Source of the DNA: JAWWOW01 sp033851265
Lineage (GTDB): Bacteria; Actinomycetota; Actinomycetes; JAWWOW01
Assembly (NCBI GenBank): GCA_033851265.1
Contig: JAWWOW010000023.1
Coordinates: forward strand, 1 to 64,000
Direction of reading: 5' to 3'
DNA: 64,000 bases
Below the pieces are notes generated by a model. It saw nothing but the letters and a program-made list of their open reading frames with translations. It was not told the origin of the DNA and ran no database searches. Positions 53,228-62,303 of this stretch are shown here, piece after piece. The stretch's first letter is position 1; each line of letters begins with the position of its first letter. The translations under genes were made by a program, and so were the position numbers.

Positions 53228-53437
53228 ATGGCTTGGAATTGGCGCTACGAGGATGAGGGTGGTGCGGAGACCTCTCCCGCGGGTGCGCCCACTGCCGAGT
53301 CCTTCCCGACGCAGTCCGACGCCGAGTCGTGGCTGGGTGAGACGTGGCGCGAGTTGCTCGAGTGCGGGGTGGCCGCCGTCACCTTGCTCGAAGACGAGCG
53401 CGAGGTCTATGGCCCGATGCCCCTGACCGCCGAGTGA
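53228..53437 (+). CDS. Small conserved-type actinobacterial protein
   Basis: A 69-residue acidic protein starting MAWNWRYEDEGGAETSPA and containing SDAESWLGETWRELLECGVAAVTLLEDEREVYGPMPL. It resembles small Trp-containing actinobacterial proteins of unknown function. ATG 53228 has AAGGAGA upstream; ATG 53189 would extend it by 13 residues. Its stop overlaps the carbonic anhydrase GTG start (GTGA), so both are translated together. Confidence 0.75.
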   Translation: MAWNWRYEDEGGAETSPAGAPTAESFPTQSDAESWLGETWRELLECGVAAVTLLEDEREVYGPMPLTAE

Positions 53438-53940
53438 GCGGGCACGACGAGGGCGGCTTCGACGACGTCCTGGCATCCAACGCCGACTACGTGGCCGGCT
53501 TCCACTTGGCCGGGCTCGAACCGCGTGCAGCACGCGGTCTCGCGATCGTGACGTGCATGGACTCCCGGATCGAGCCGCTCGCGATGCTCGGCCTCCGCCC
53601 CGGCGACGCGAAGATCGTGCGTAACGCGGGCGCCCGGGTGACCGACGACGTGGTGCGCACCCTCGTGCTTGCGCGCCACCTGCTCGGCGTCGACCGCGTC
53701 ATGGTTGTCGCGCACACGCAGTGCCGCATGGCTGGTGGCACCGAGGAGGACATCCACGCGGCGATTGAAGCTGCCGGCGGTCCTGATACCCGCGAGCTCT
53801 CGTTCCTGGTCGCTACCGATCAACAGGAAGCGATCCGCGCGGACGTACAGCGTGCCCGGTCGTCGCCGTACCTCAGCGACACTACGATCGGCGGCTTCCT
53901 CTACGACGTCGACACCGGCGAGATCTCGCGGATCTGCTGA
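53434..53940 (+). CDS. Beta-class carbonic anhydrase
   Basis: A 168-residue protein interconverting CO2 and bicarbonate. Zinc ligands and the catalytic dyad appear in VTCMDSRIEPLA (Cys; Asp-Arg dyad) and AHTQCRM (His, Cys), with RNAGARVTDDVVRTLVLARHLLGVDRVMVVAHTQC the family core. The wording RNAGARVTDDVVRTL, rather than plant-type RNAGG, places it in the short beta-class found in actinobacteria. GTG start overlapping the small upstream gene by 4 nt. It abuts the convergent gene ending at 53942, with no room for a separate terminator. Confidence 0.9.
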   Translation: MSGHDEGGFDDVLASNADYVAGFHLAGLEPRAARGLAIVTCMDSRIEPLAMLGLRPGDAKIVRNAGARVTDDVVRTLVLARHLLGVDRVMVVAHTQCRMAGGTEEDIHAAIEAAGGPDTRELSFLVATDQQEAIRADVQRARSSPYLSDTTIGGFLYDVDTGEISRIC

Positions 53941-53941
53941 G

Positions 53942-54730
53942 CTACACCGCTTCTTGGCGGATTCGCACGGTGGTGGTTGCGGTCGCATCCGTGCGCCACT
54001 CGCCGGTGTTCTTGGTCCAGGTCTTTCCGCCATAACTCACATGACTGACGCGATACCGGTACGCGTTGGCCACCGCCCACGACGCGACCGTCCAGCCTCG
54101 GGGTGAGGGCAACGCCGAAGTCAGTACGCCGGAGCCGAGTTCGCGGGTCGCTGCGGAGCTGAGCGTGCCCTCGACGGGCTCGGGCGTGTTGTAGGCGCAC
54201 GTGAGGCCGGCGACAACTTCACCGGTCAATGCCTGGGCCATCACGCGCGCTTGTGGCTCCCACTGTGCGTACGCATAGCCGCCGGCACTGCGTTGCACAC
54301 GCTGCGCCGCTTCCTCGATCGGCATCGTCTCCCAGCCGCGTACGCGTCGGAGATGCATGTAGAACGCGTTGGCGGCATACACCGGATCGAGAATTTCGGC
54401 TTGCGACCCCCAACCTTGCGATGGCCGTTGCTGGAACAACCCGACTGAGTCGCGGTCGCCGTAGCTCAGGTTCCGCAGTTTCGACTCCTGCAGCGCGGCG
54501 GCCAACGCGACAGTCACCGCGTGGTTCGGCATGCCAACTCGTTTGCCCACGGCGGCGATGGTCGCGCCGTTGGCTGCTTGGTCGAGATCCATCGCAAACC
54601 GCTCCCCACGAGCAGTTGCGACACATTCAGGAGTTGGTGAAGCGTGGTCGTTGACGATGCGAACGACGACAACGGCGCCAATGCCCACCGCCGCCAAGGC
54701 CAGCCCCGCGCCAATAACCCGAAAAATCAT
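53942..54730 (-). CDS. Membrane-anchored lysozyme-fold-like protein
   Basis: A 262-residue protein with one N-terminal membrane helix (about 4-26). Residues about 50-170 contain VGMPNHAVTVALAAALQESKLRNLSYGDRDSVGLFQQRPSQGWGSQAEILDPVYAANAFY, the pattern of a lytic-transglycosylase/lysozyme-like fold with Glu in LQESKL as possible catalytic residue and the GLFQQRP motif. Actinobacterial relatives are often labelled membrane or heavy-metal-transport proteins without evidence. A C-terminal domain with GWTVASWAVANAYRYRVSHVSYGGKTWT follows. Probably a cell-wall enzyme or binding protein outside the membrane. Confidence 0.75.
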   Translation of the reverse strand: MIFRVIGAGLALAAVGIGAVVVVRIVNDHASPTPECVATARGERFAMDLDQAANGATIAAVGKRVGMPNHAVTVALAAALQESKLRNLSYGDRDSVGLFQQRPSQGWGSQAEILDPVYAANAFYMHLRRVRGWETMPIEEAAQRVQRSAGGYAYAQWEPQARVMAQALTGEVVAGLTCAYNTPEPVEGTLSSAATRELGSGVLTSALPSPRGWTVASWAVANAYRYRVSHVSYGGKTWTKNTGEWRTDATATTTVRIRQEAV

Positions 54731-54811
54731 CGCTCAATTCTCGCTGATCACAATGAATATGGCCTGAAGAACTCGCTCGTCGCGGATCTTCATACCGCCA
54801 GTCCGGTAAGG

Positions 54812-55681
54812 CTATGCCGTGACGTCCATGGTGGTGATCCGTGACCAGGCGGCGGCGCCGAAGATGGCGGTGTAGGCAAGCGACAGCACGATCCCTGGCA
54901 CCAGGACGGACAGCCGCGGCGACAGCCGCATCAGTTCCGCGAAGTCCTGCCAGTGATGCGTGAGAAGGATCGAGCGCAATGACCCGACCTGGGGAATCGA
55001 ATCCAGGATGGCAAACACGATTGTCGATCCGAGCGTTGCCGCCATCGCGCCGACCGGCACTTCGGTGAGAGTGGAGAAGAACAACCCGACGGCGGCAAGC
55101 CCGACGAGGTCCGCCAAGACGAATGCGGCTACGCCGAGAGCTCGCAGCAACCCGCTCCAGATGGACACGGTGTCGCCGGAAAGGAGCGTCACATCGTGCA
55201 GCCCGAATAGCGCAGCACCTGTCACGAGCCCAACAAGCGCGATGATCGCAATGGCTGTTGCCGTATAGGTGAGCACACCGATTGCCTTGACGACCAGAAG
55301 GCGGGTGCGACTGACCGGGATGGTGAGCAGGTAGCGCAACGTTCCGGTATTGGCCTCGCCAGCGACGGAGTCGCCCGCGACGATGGCGACAGCAAGGGGC
55401 AAGAAGACGGGCAGGGCCACCGCCAGCGAGGTGAGTACGAGGAAAAGGCCATTGCCGCTCACCTGGAATATGAACGGCGGACCCTCCGCGGATCGGGGCG
55501 TCGAGACCTGGACAGCTATCCCCACGAACACCGGCACCACTGCCAGAAGCAGCACGATGATGGCGTTACGCCGCCGGCGGAAGGTCAACCGCAGCTCGCT
55601 GCGGATCTGGCGAGCGAACACACCTCGATGCGGCGACGCGGCTCGCACGCGTTCAGCGGTGATCGCGTCAACCGACGACAT
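54812..55681 (-). CDS. ABC-2-type exporter permease
   Basis: A 289-residue membrane protein with six helices and the ABC2 pattern: an N-terminal cytosolic segment RQIRSELRLTFRRRRNAII, helix pair, VAGEANTGTLRYLLTIPVSRTRLLVVKAIGVL (ABC-2 signature) and further helices up to residue about 280. ATG 55681 overlaps the ATPase gene by 14 nt; the frame is open upstream but inside the ATPase gene. Works with the ATPase at 55668. Confidence 0.88.
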   Translation of the reverse strand: MSSVDAITAERVRAASPHRGVFARQIRSELRLTFRRRRNAIIVLLLAVVPVFVGIAVQVSTPRSAEGPPFIFQVSGNGLFLVLTSLAVALPVFLPLAVAIVAGDSVAGEANTGTLRYLLTIPVSRTRLLVVKAIGVLTYTATAIAIIALVGLVTGAALFGLHDVTLLSGDTVSIWSGLLRALGVAAFVLADLVGLAAVGLFFSTLTEVPVGAMAATLGSTIVFAILDSIPQVGSLRSILLTHHWQDFAELMRLSPRLSVLVPGIVLSLAYTAIFGAAAWSRITTMDVTA

Positions 55682-56645
55682 CGAAGCCCTCGCCGGTGAG
55701 CTGGACGAACAGGTCTTCCAGCGCCGGTCGCTCGACAGCAAGACCGCGCACGGACACTCCTGCCGCAACCAATTCTGCTGTCACGTGTTCCGGCGCGATA
55801 TCGCCGAGGCGGCCGGTCACCTGCTCCGTCAGTTCCACGACGTGGCTCACGCCGAGCCGGTTGAGTACGACGGCCGCCTTCGCTGTCTCGGGTGTGATCA
55901 CGCGAAGGACCGCGGCCGTGTCCTGGAGAACCTCGTCGAGCGAGCCTTCGCGAATGAGCCGTCCATTGCTCATGATTCCGACGTGGGTGGCCACCTGTTC
56001 GACTTCGCTGAGCAGATGGCTGGACACGAACACCGTTATGCCATCGCTGGCGAGGTCACGCACGAGGTTCCGAACTTCACGAGTGCCCTGTGGGTCCAAG
56101 CCATTTGTGGGCTCGTCGAGGATCAGCAACTCCCTCGGTTGAAGAAGCGCGGCCGCGAGACCGAGCCGTTGCTTCATCCCCAACGAGTAACGCCGGTAGG
56201 TCTTGCCGGCCGCGGCCGCAAGCCCGACTCGAGCCAGTGCTGCAGCGATCCGCGCATCGCAAGTTGCGGGGTCAGCCGTGGCGTCGAAGGCGTCGAGCCG
56301 TCGCAAGTTGTCCTGACCGGACAAGTAGGGATGGAAGGCAGGGCCCTCCACCAGCGAGCCGACGAGAGGAAGCACCTGGGCGGAAGCCGCCGGTATCGAC
56401 CCACCCAGCACACTCGTCGTTCCTTGGTGAGGTGCGATCAGCCCGAGCAACATGCGGATCGTCGTCGTCTTGCCTGAACCGTTCGGGCCGAGGAACCCAT
56501 ATACAGCACCGCGCGGAACGTGCAGGTCAACTCCGTCGACAGCCGTGTGCGAACCAAACCGTCGAGTGAGGCTGGTCGTGCTGATCGCCAGTGACTGTGG
56601 AGCTGGCGAATCTGTGGGTGCGGTCGTGCGATCCAGCGTGGTCAA
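55668..56645 (-). CDS. ABC-2 transporter ATP-binding protein
   Basis: A 325-residue ATPase: Walker A LGPNGSGKTTTIR (about 51-63), Q-loop region, signature YSLGMKQRLGLA, Walker B LLILDEPTNGLD, H-loop SSHLLSEVEQV, and a C-terminal DrrA/CcmA-like domain. TTG start at 56645 overlapping the LolA-like stop (TTGA). It would power export of a lipid, drug or protein through the permease at 54812. Confidence 0.92.
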   Translation of the reverse strand: MTTLDRTTAPTDSPAPQSLAISTTSLTRRFGSHTAVDGVDLHVPRGAVYGFLGPNGSGKTTTIRMLLGLIAPHQGTTSVLGGSIPAASAQVLPLVGSLVEGPAFHPYLSGQDNLRRLDAFDATADPATCDARIAAALARVGLAAAAGKTYRRYSLGMKQRLGLAAALLQPRELLILDEPTNGLDPQGTREVRNLVRDLASDGITVFVSSHLLSEVEQVATHVGIMSNGRLIREGSLDEVLQDTAAVLRVITPETAKAAVVLNRLGVSHVVELTEQVTGRLGDIAPEHVTAELVAAGVSVRGLAVERPALEDLFVQLTGEGFDVVG

Positions 56646-57754
56646 AGAGCGCGCCCGGTGGCGACGACCTTCTGCAGGCTCTCGCCGGAAACCGAGCCCA
56701 CAAAAACTCGGCCATCGTCAGTCAGCAGCACTGACAGCAGCGACGTGGTGATCAGGCGACCCTGTGCAACGCGCGTTGACATGTGGTCGAGCAACTTCGA
56801 TGTCGCATTGTCAAGCTTGCCCATTGCACCGGAGACCTCGGCAACGGCCGTCCAGCCGGACCCGAGTACAACCGGCGAGCCTGTGCCGTGCGCCTTGTCG
56901 ACCTTGGCGGACGGTTTCGACGGCTCAGCCGGCGCATCCGATGCCGCTAGACCAGGAATTGTGCGCTGCGTGACCGTTGACCCGTGCGGCGGCCGGAATC
57001 GGAAGACTGATGTGTCCGGTGTACCGAAATTGACGTGTGTGAAGCCGACCTGTAGCGCCGCAGCTCCACCGCCCCGGGCGAATACCTCGACACGCAGCGG
57101 TACTGAAGTCTTGCTGTCGATTGCCACCTGGACTCGACCGATCAATGTGCGGGCGTCGCGTGGGGTCAGCACTAATTGGTACGCCGGGCGACCAGCGACG
57201 CGAGCAGTGCGATCAACAGAGACTGCTGTCGTCGGGTCGATTGCGTTCAGGGCTTGTGCTGCAACCTGCGCCGGAGTCGATGCGGTTGTTTGTTCCTTGG
57301 CCGTTTCCTTGGCAGTCTGCGTAGGCGCCGAGGCGTGTGTGACCTTCAGAGTCTGCGAGTCGTACGTCCACAGGTCTTGGCCGTTGTGCACGGCATCCAT
57401 CTCCGAGAGACGTCCGAGCAGGGCGACTCGCTGACGGTCCGGACCGTCTACCCAGACGCGCAACGTGTGCGTGCCGGTCAGCAAGGACTGCAACGAAAGA
57501 GAACCGTTGCCACCGAACCCCTCGGGCAGGGACGGAAGTCCCAACTTTGCGGAGTGCACGATCGTGCCGGAGAACGCCGTGACCGTGCTCTGCTGGACCG
57601 CTGTCAGCAACTGCGCCGCCGTACGAGCAGGAAGCCGAGGATGGTCAGACGCAGAAGCGACGGACGTCGAAACGAGAGCGACCCCCCCGATGCACACGGC
57701 CACAACAGGGGCGGCTGCCCAACGAACCCGGCGAGAGCGCACCAAGGGAGTCAT
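56642..57754 (-). CDS. Secreted LolA/DUF2092-like outer-surface protein
   Basis: A 370-residue protein with a signal peptide or anchor (about 10-36, ending ASASDH) and a beta-rich domain (about 45-250) including FSGTIVHSAKLGLPSLPEGFGG, GTHTLRVWVDGPDRQRVALLGRLSEMDAVHNGQDLWTYDSQTLKVTHA and AYQLVLTPRDARTLIGRVQVAIDSKTSVPLRVEVFA. This is the LolA/RseB half-barrel pattern that binds lipid acyl chains. The remainder is less clear (about 290-370). It leads a three-gene unit with the ABC-2 ATPase and permease, overlapping 4 nt, so it may accept or sense the exported lipid or lipoprotein. Confidence 0.75.
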   Translation of the reverse strand: MTPLVRSRRVRWAAAPVVAVCIGGVALVSTSVASASDHPRLPARTAAQLLTAVQQSTVTAFSGTIVHSAKLGLPSLPEGFGGNGSLSLQSLLTGTHTLRVWVDGPDRQRVALLGRLSEMDAVHNGQDLWTYDSQTLKVTHASAPTQTAKETAKEQTTASTPAQVAAQALNAIDPTTAVSVDRTARVAGRPAYQLVLTPRDARTLIGRVQVAIDSKTSVPLRVEVFARGGGAAALQVGFTHVNFGTPDTSVFRFRPPHGSTVTQRTIPGLAASDAPAEPSKPSAKVDKAHGTGSPVVLGSGWTAVAEVSGAMGKLDNATSKLLDHMSTRVAQGRLITTSLLSVLLTDDGRVFVGSVSGESLQKVVATGRAL

Positions 57755-57875
57755 GTCAGCAATTGTGCGCCTCTATGTGTCCGCTCGACCAGCGGGCCGC
57801 CCCAGTCTTCAGTCGACGTTCAGGTTTCGGTCGGCGGCGCGCTCACATTCATGAAGAACGTGTGAAGGAGCCCGA

Positions 57876-58877
57876 CTACGGACGTGGGTTCGGACTCGCT
57901 GTCAGCGTCGGGTCGCGGATCACAACGGGCTCGATGATCGCGTCGATGCGCTTCATCAGCTCGGCCTCTAACTTCTTGCCGGCGGCTTCGGCGTTCTCGG
58001 CGACCTGCTCTGGCCGGCTCGCACCGATGATCGCGGCAGACACGTTGGGGTTCTGCAGCACCCACGCGATCGCGAGCTGCGCCATCGACAGGCCTGCCTC
58101 GTCGGCAAGCGGCTTCAGCTGCTGCACCGTCGAGAGGATCTTGTCGTCGAGCAACCACTTGATCATGTTGGCGCCGCCCTGGTCGTCGGTCGCACGGGAT
58201 CCGGAGGGCGGCTGCTCGCCCGGCTTGTACTTGCCGGTCAACACACCTTGCGCGATCGGCGACCAGACGATTTGGCCAATCCCTTCGCGTTCGCACAGCG
58301 GCACGACCTCGGTCTCGATGACGCGCCACAGCATCGAGTACTGCGGCTGGTTGGACACAATCCGGTCGAAGCCCATGTCGTTGGCGATCTTCAGTGCATC
58401 GGCAATCTCGCTTGCACTCCACTCCGAAACGCCGACGTAGAGCACCTTGCCTTGACGCACGAGGTCTTCAAATGTGCGCAAGGTCTCGTACAGCGGCGTC
58501 TCGTAGTCGAAACGATGTGCTTGGTACAGGTCGACATAGTCGGTCTGCAGGCGCTTCAACGACGCATGTAACGACTCCATGATGTGTTTGCGCGACAAGC
58601 CGCGGTCGTTAGGTCCGCGACCGGTCGGCCAGTAGACCTTGGTGAAGATCTCGAGGCTCTCGCGACGCTCGCCTTTGAGGCCGCGCCCCATCACCGCTTC
58701 TGCTTTGGTGTTCGCGTAGACGTCCGCGGTGTCGAAGGTCGTGATGCCGACGTCGAGCGCGGCGCGGATGCAGGCGAGCGCTTGGTCTTCCTCGACCTGG
58801 CTGCCGTGCGTGATCCAGTTGCCGTACGCGATTTCGCTGATCTTCATGCCGCTGCGACCGAGGTGACGGAACTCCAT
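57876..58877 (-). CDS. Aldo/keto reductase (Kv-beta/YghZ-type)
   Basis: A 333-residue NADPH-dependent reductase with a TIM-barrel pattern. The catalytic tetrad is visible: Asp and Tyr in FDTADVYANTKAEAVMG, Lys in IFTKVYW and His in YQAHRFD. NADPH-binding residues occur in the C-terminal ...IIGASRPEQVAENAEA. The start MEFRHLGRSGMKISEIAYGNW is typical of AKR12/YghZ-like enzymes. Substrate unknown. 10 nt downstream of the DUF3043 gene on the same strand. Confidence 0.9.
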   Translation of the reverse strand: MEFRHLGRSGMKISEIAYGNWITHGSQVEEDQALACIRAALDVGITTFDTADVYANTKAEAVMGRGLKGERRESLEIFTKVYWPTGRGPNDRGLSRKHIMESLHASLKRLQTDYVDLYQAHRFDYETPLYETLRTFEDLVRQGKVLYVGVSEWSASEIADALKIANDMGFDRIVSNQPQYSMLWRVIETEVVPLCEREGIGQIVWSPIAQGVLTGKYKPGEQPPSGSRATDDQGGANMIKWLLDDKILSTVQQLKPLADEAGLSMAQLAIAWVLQNPNVSAAIIGASRPEQVAENAEAAGKKLEAELMKRIDAIIEPVVIRDPTLTASPNPRP

Positions 58878-58887
58878 GCTGAAAAAC

Positions 58888-59427
58888 CTAGTCCAGCGAG
58901 TCCCCGAGCTTTACCCGCGCCTTGGGCATGCGTAAGCGGCGGAACTGCATCGCGCGCATCACGGCGTACATCCGGAGGCCCTTGGTCTGCTCGTCAGGCC
59001 ACCGTTTCTCTACCTCGGAAGTGACCTTGCGCCCGAGCCGCCGCCCGTCGAACAAAACGACGAGAAGGCCCGTGAAGAGCAAGCCGTTGGCAACGAGCCT
59101 CATCACGCGCACCGGGCTCGAGGCGAAGATCAGGATTCCCAACGTGAAGGGCAAGAAGTACGACGACGCGTGTCGTCGCGAGTCGACGTAGTCGCGCGCG
59201 TAGGCGCGTGCCGGTCCGGCATCGCGCTTCGGCAGATATCGGGTGTCGCCGGTTGCCATCGCCTTGCGCGCCATGCCGCGCTTCTCGCGCATCATCTCGC
59301 GCTGGAGCTTGGCGGCTTCCTTGCGCGACTTGGGCGCGGTGATGGCCTTACGACGCTTCTCGGCGTCGCGCCGCTTCGGCGTCGGCCGGCCCTTGCCGCC
59401 GGGCTTCTCTTCGGGGAGTGCGCTCAC
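58888..59427 (-). CDS. DUF3043 membrane protein
   Basis: A 179-residue actinobacterial protein. A long, highly basic N-terminus (GGKGRPTPKRRDAEKRRKAI...EAAKLQREMMREKRGMARKAMATGDTRYLPKRDAGPARAYARDYVDSRR) precedes two membrane helices (about 90-105 and 112-127) and a basic C-terminus with RMYAVMRAMQFRRLRMPK. Unknown function. ATG start, overlapping the nadA stop by 4 nt. Confidence 0.92.
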   Translation of the reverse strand: MSALPEEKPGGKGRPTPKRRDAEKRRKAITAPKSRKEAAKLQREMMREKRGMARKAMATGDTRYLPKRDAGPARAYARDYVDSRRHASSYFLPFTLGILIFASSPVRVMRLVANGLLFTGLLVVLFDGRRLGRKVTSEVEKRWPDEQTKGLRMYAVMRAMQFRRLRMPKARVKLGDSLD

Positions 59428-60632
59428 GACAGCGTGAGCATCCGGTCGAGTGCGACGCGCGCGTACGACGCGGTGGCGTCCTCGACGTGGATCTCGTTGA
59501 CGACGTCGCCAGCAACGAGTGACTCGAGCGCCCAGACAAGGTGGGGCAGGTCGATGCGGTTCATCGTTGCGCAGAAGCAGACTGTCTTCTCGAGGAAGAC
59601 GATGGTCTTGTCAGGGTGGCGCTCGGCGAGGCGCTTGACGAGGTTCAGCTCCGTGCCGATCGCGAACTTCGCGCCGGCCGGCGCCTCGTCGACCGTGCGG
59701 ATGATGTATTCGGTCGACCCGACCAAGTCGGCCTTGTCGACAACTTCGTAGGTGCACTCGGGGTGCACCAGCACAGTCACGCCGGGCACTCGCTCGCGTA
59801 CCTCGTCGACGCACTCAGGGGTGAAGCGACCGTGCACGGAGCAGTGACCGCGCCAAAGGATCACCTTCGCGGCGCGTAACTGGTCGACGGTCAGGCCGCC
59901 GACGGGCTTGTTGGGGTTGAAGACAACACAGTCGTCGAGCGACAGACCGAGCTCGCGGACCGCGGTGTTGCGACCAAGGTGTTGGTCCGGGAGGAACAGG
60001 ACCTTCTCGCCCTGCTCGAACGCCCAGGTCAGCGCGCGCTTGGCATTGGACGACGTACAGACGGTGCCGCCGTGACGTCCGGTGAAGCCTTTGATCGCGG
60101 CGGAGGAGTTCATGTAGGTGACCGGGATCGTCACGTCGGCGACGCCAGCGTCGGTCAGCACGTCCCAGCACTCTTCGACCTGGTCGAAGGTCGCCATGTC
60201 GGCCATCGAGCAGCCGGCGGCGAGATCTGGGAGCACCACCTTCTGGTGCGGCGCGGTCAGGATGTCGGCCGACTCGGCCATGAAGTGCACCCCGCAGAAG
60301 ACGATGTAGTCAGCCTCCGGGCGTGCCGCCGCCTCGCGGGCGAGCTTGAACGAGTCACCGGTGACGTCGGCGAACTGGATGACCTCGTCACGCTGGTAGT
60401 GGTGGCCGAGGATGAAGACCCGCTCGCCCAGGGCCGCCTTCGCAGCCGTCGCTCGGGCGACGAGTGTCGGGTCGGAGGGGGCGGGGAGCTCGCCGGGGCA
60501 AGACGTCCCCCGCTCGCTGTCGGGGTCGCGCTGGCGGCCGAGCAGCAGCAGCGCCAGGGGAGTCGGCGCGACGCCCGCGGGCAGATCGAGATCGTCGGGC
60601 TGCTCAGGGATCCCGAGATCGACCGTGGTCAC
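59424..60632 (-). CDS. nadA: Quinolinate synthase
   Basis: A 402-residue iron-sulfur enzyme condensing iminoaspartate with dihydroxyacetone phosphate to quinolinate in de novo NAD synthesis. Family features: ILGHHYQRDEVIQFADVTGDSFKLAREAA, and the three cluster cysteines in FCGVHFMAESADIL, VHPECTYEVV and CFCATMNRIDLPHL. I prefer GTG 60632; a longer ATG frame at 60665 would overlap the divergent glycerate kinase start. nadB/nadC are not in the window. Confidence 0.95.
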   Translation of the reverse strand: MTTVDLGIPEQPDDLDLPAGVAPTPLALLLLGRQRDPDSERGTSCPGELPAPSDPTLVARATAAKAALGERVFILGHHYQRDEVIQFADVTGDSFKLAREAAARPEADYIVFCGVHFMAESADILTAPHQKVVLPDLAAGCSMADMATFDQVEECWDVLTDAGVADVTIPVTYMNSSAAIKGFTGRHGGTVCTSSNAKRALTWAFEQGEKVLFLPDQHLGRNTAVRELGLSLDDCVVFNPNKPVGGLTVDQLRAAKVILWRGHCSVHGRFTPECVDEVRERVPGVTVLVHPECTYEVVDKADLVGSTEYIIRTVDEAPAGAKFAIGTELNLVKRLAERHPDKTIVFLEKTVCFCATMNRIDLPHLVWALESLVAGDVVNEIHVEDATASYARVALDRMLTLS

Positions 60633-60646
60633 AATTCCATCGTCCC

Positions 60647-61747
60647 ATGTCAGGCACCGGCACACTTGCCCGCGTGCAGGTGCTGGTGGCTCCCGACTCC
60701 TTCGGCGGAACGCTCTCCGCCGTCGAAGTGGCCGGGGCGATCGCCACCGGGTGGCGGCGAGGCCGGTTGGCTGACCAGGTCGAGGAGCTTGCGCTCTCTG
60801 ACGGTGGTCCGGGCTTTGTCGACGCCATGTACAACGCCCTCGGCGGCGACCTCCTTCCCGTCACCGTGCGCGATCCATTGGCTCGCCCAGTGCCGGGCGT
60901 GCTCCTGCTCGTCGGTGGCACGGCGTACGTCGAATCGGCCCAAGCCTGTGGGCTGCACCTCCTTGCCGCAGGCGAGCGCGACCCGATGCAGACCTCGTCG
61001 TACGGCGTTGGGGAACTGCTCACCGCGGCGCTGGACACGGGCGCGCAACGCGTCGTTGTCGGGCTCGGTGGCTCGGGCACAAACGACGGTGGGCGCGGAA
61101 TGCTCGGAGCCCTCGGCCTTCGTGAACACGACACGGGAATGGTGGATCGCTCCGGTTTGCATCCGCTGCTCGGATCCGTGGACCTTGTTGCGGCGACCGA
61201 CGTCGACAACCCGCTGCTCGGACCGCAGGGCGCCAGCGTGGTGTTCGGCCCGCAGAAGGGCGCCGGTCCGGAGACCGTCGTGGTGCTGGAGGCGCGGATG
61301 CGGCGCTGGGCTGCGGTGCTCGACCCGGGGGCTGCCGAGCTCGCCGGCGCGGGTGCCGCAGGTGGCCTCGGCTACGCCCTCCTCGCGGTGGGTGCCCGTC
61401 GCGAATCCGGATTCGGCGTCGTCGCGGACGCCGTGGGGTTGGCGGCCCGGCTCGGCGGGGTCGACCTGGTCCTCACCGGTGAAGGGTGCTTCGACCAGCA
61501 GTCGCTCCGCGGCAAGGTCTGTGCCGGAGTCGTCCGGTTGGCCCAGGCGGCGGGGGTGCCCTGCGCCGTACTCGCCGGCCAGGTCCGGATCGAGCCCGAC
61601 CAGGCGGTGGCCGCGGGCATGCAGGCCGTGTATTCGGTGGCTGACGAGGTCAGCTCGGTCGAGGAGGCCATGGCACACCCGGCGGAAGGGCTGGTGGCGC
61701 TCGCTGAGCGTGTCGCGCGCGAATGGCCCCCAGGAGCTGGCTCGTGA
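60647..61747 (+). CDS. Glycerate 2-kinase (GckA/GlxK type)
   Basis: A 366-residue kinase of the glycerate kinase type 1 family: VQVLVAPDSFGGTLSAVEVAGAIATGW N-terminus, LSDGGPGFVDA, VGLGGSGTNDGGRGMLGALG, ATDVDNPLLGPQGASVVFGPQKGA and VDLVLTGEGCFDQQSLRGKVCAGVVRLA. It converts D-glycerate to 2-phosphoglycerate. ATG 60647 is used here, but GTG 60674, directly before the conserved VLVAPDS, is as likely. Only 14-41 nt separate it from divergent nadA. Confidence 0.9.
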   Translation: MSGTGTLARVQVLVAPDSFGGTLSAVEVAGAIATGWRRGRLADQVEELALSDGGPGFVDAMYNALGGDLLPVTVRDPLARPVPGVLLLVGGTAYVESAQACGLHLLAAGERDPMQTSSYGVGELLTAALDTGAQRVVVGLGGSGTNDGGRGMLGALGLREHDTGMVDRSGLHPLLGSVDLVAATDVDNPLLGPQGASVVFGPQKGAGPETVVVLEARMRRWAAVLDPGAAELAGAGAAGGLGYALLAVGARRESGFGVVADAVGLAARLGGVDLVLTGEGCFDQQSLRGKVCAGVVRLAQAAGVPCAVLAGQVRIEPDQAVAAGMQAVYSVADEVSSVEEAMAHPAEGLVALAERVAREWPPGAGS

Positions 61748-61845
61748 CCGTGGTGCGGTTGACCGCTGTGCGACCATGGAATGACACGGATGGCAGATCC
61801 GTTAGAGGTTGAAAGAGCCGCAACTCCCATTCAGGAGTCTTACGT

Positions 61846-62193
61846 ATGAGCGAGAGCACAACCACCACCCAGGCAGTCGTCCTCACGGACACGGCGGCCG
61901 CCAAGGTCAAAGCCCTGATCGAGCAAGAAGGCCGCGACGACCTGGCGCTGCGCATCGCCGTACAGCCAGGCGGCTGTTCGGGCCTCCGCTACCAGCTCTT
62001 CTTTGATGAGCGCTCCCTCGACGGTGACAACGTCACCGACTTCGGCGGCGTCAAGGTCGTCATCGACCGGATGAGCGGGCCCTACCTCGGCGGCGCCACC
62101 ATCGACTTCGTCGACACCATCGAGAAGCAGGGCTTCACGATCGACAACCCGAACGCCGGCGGGTCCTGCGCCTGCGGGGACTCGTTCCACTAA
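61846..62193 (+). CDS. erpA: HesB/ErpA-type iron-sulfur cluster insertion protein
   Basis: A 115-residue A-type Fe-S carrier. The three conserved cysteines are in GGCSGLRY and CACGDSFH at the C-terminus. It loads clusters onto apoproteins; NadA, LipA and respiratory enzymes are natural clients. GGAG lies about 8 nt before ATG. Symbol by family; IscA-type cannot be separated by sequence alone. Confidence 0.9.
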   Translation: MSESTTTTQAVVLTDTAAAKVKALIEQEGRDDLALRIAVQPGGCSGLRYQLFFDERSLDGDNVTDFGGVKVVIDRMSGPYLGGATIDFVDTIEKQGFTIDNPNAGGSCACGDSFH

Positions 62194-62206
62194 GTCGCAC
62201 CGAACC

Positions 62207-62256
62207 GTGGTTGTGAATCTGTTCATGTCCTGACAAGGCACAAATCCACAACGATC
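62207..62256. repeat. Dispersed intergenic element, copy 2
   Basis: A 50-nt match to 16045-16093 (blocks TTGTGAATCTGT, GTCCTGACA, CACAAC; one base longer). GTTGTG at the left end pairs with CACAAC at the right. It lies between the convergent ends of erpA and the lipoprotein gene. Confidence 0.65.
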
Positions 62257-62303
62257 ATGAAGCAGGATGACCGCGCGAGCGTCGAATTCTTACCGGTCTC
62301 CGC

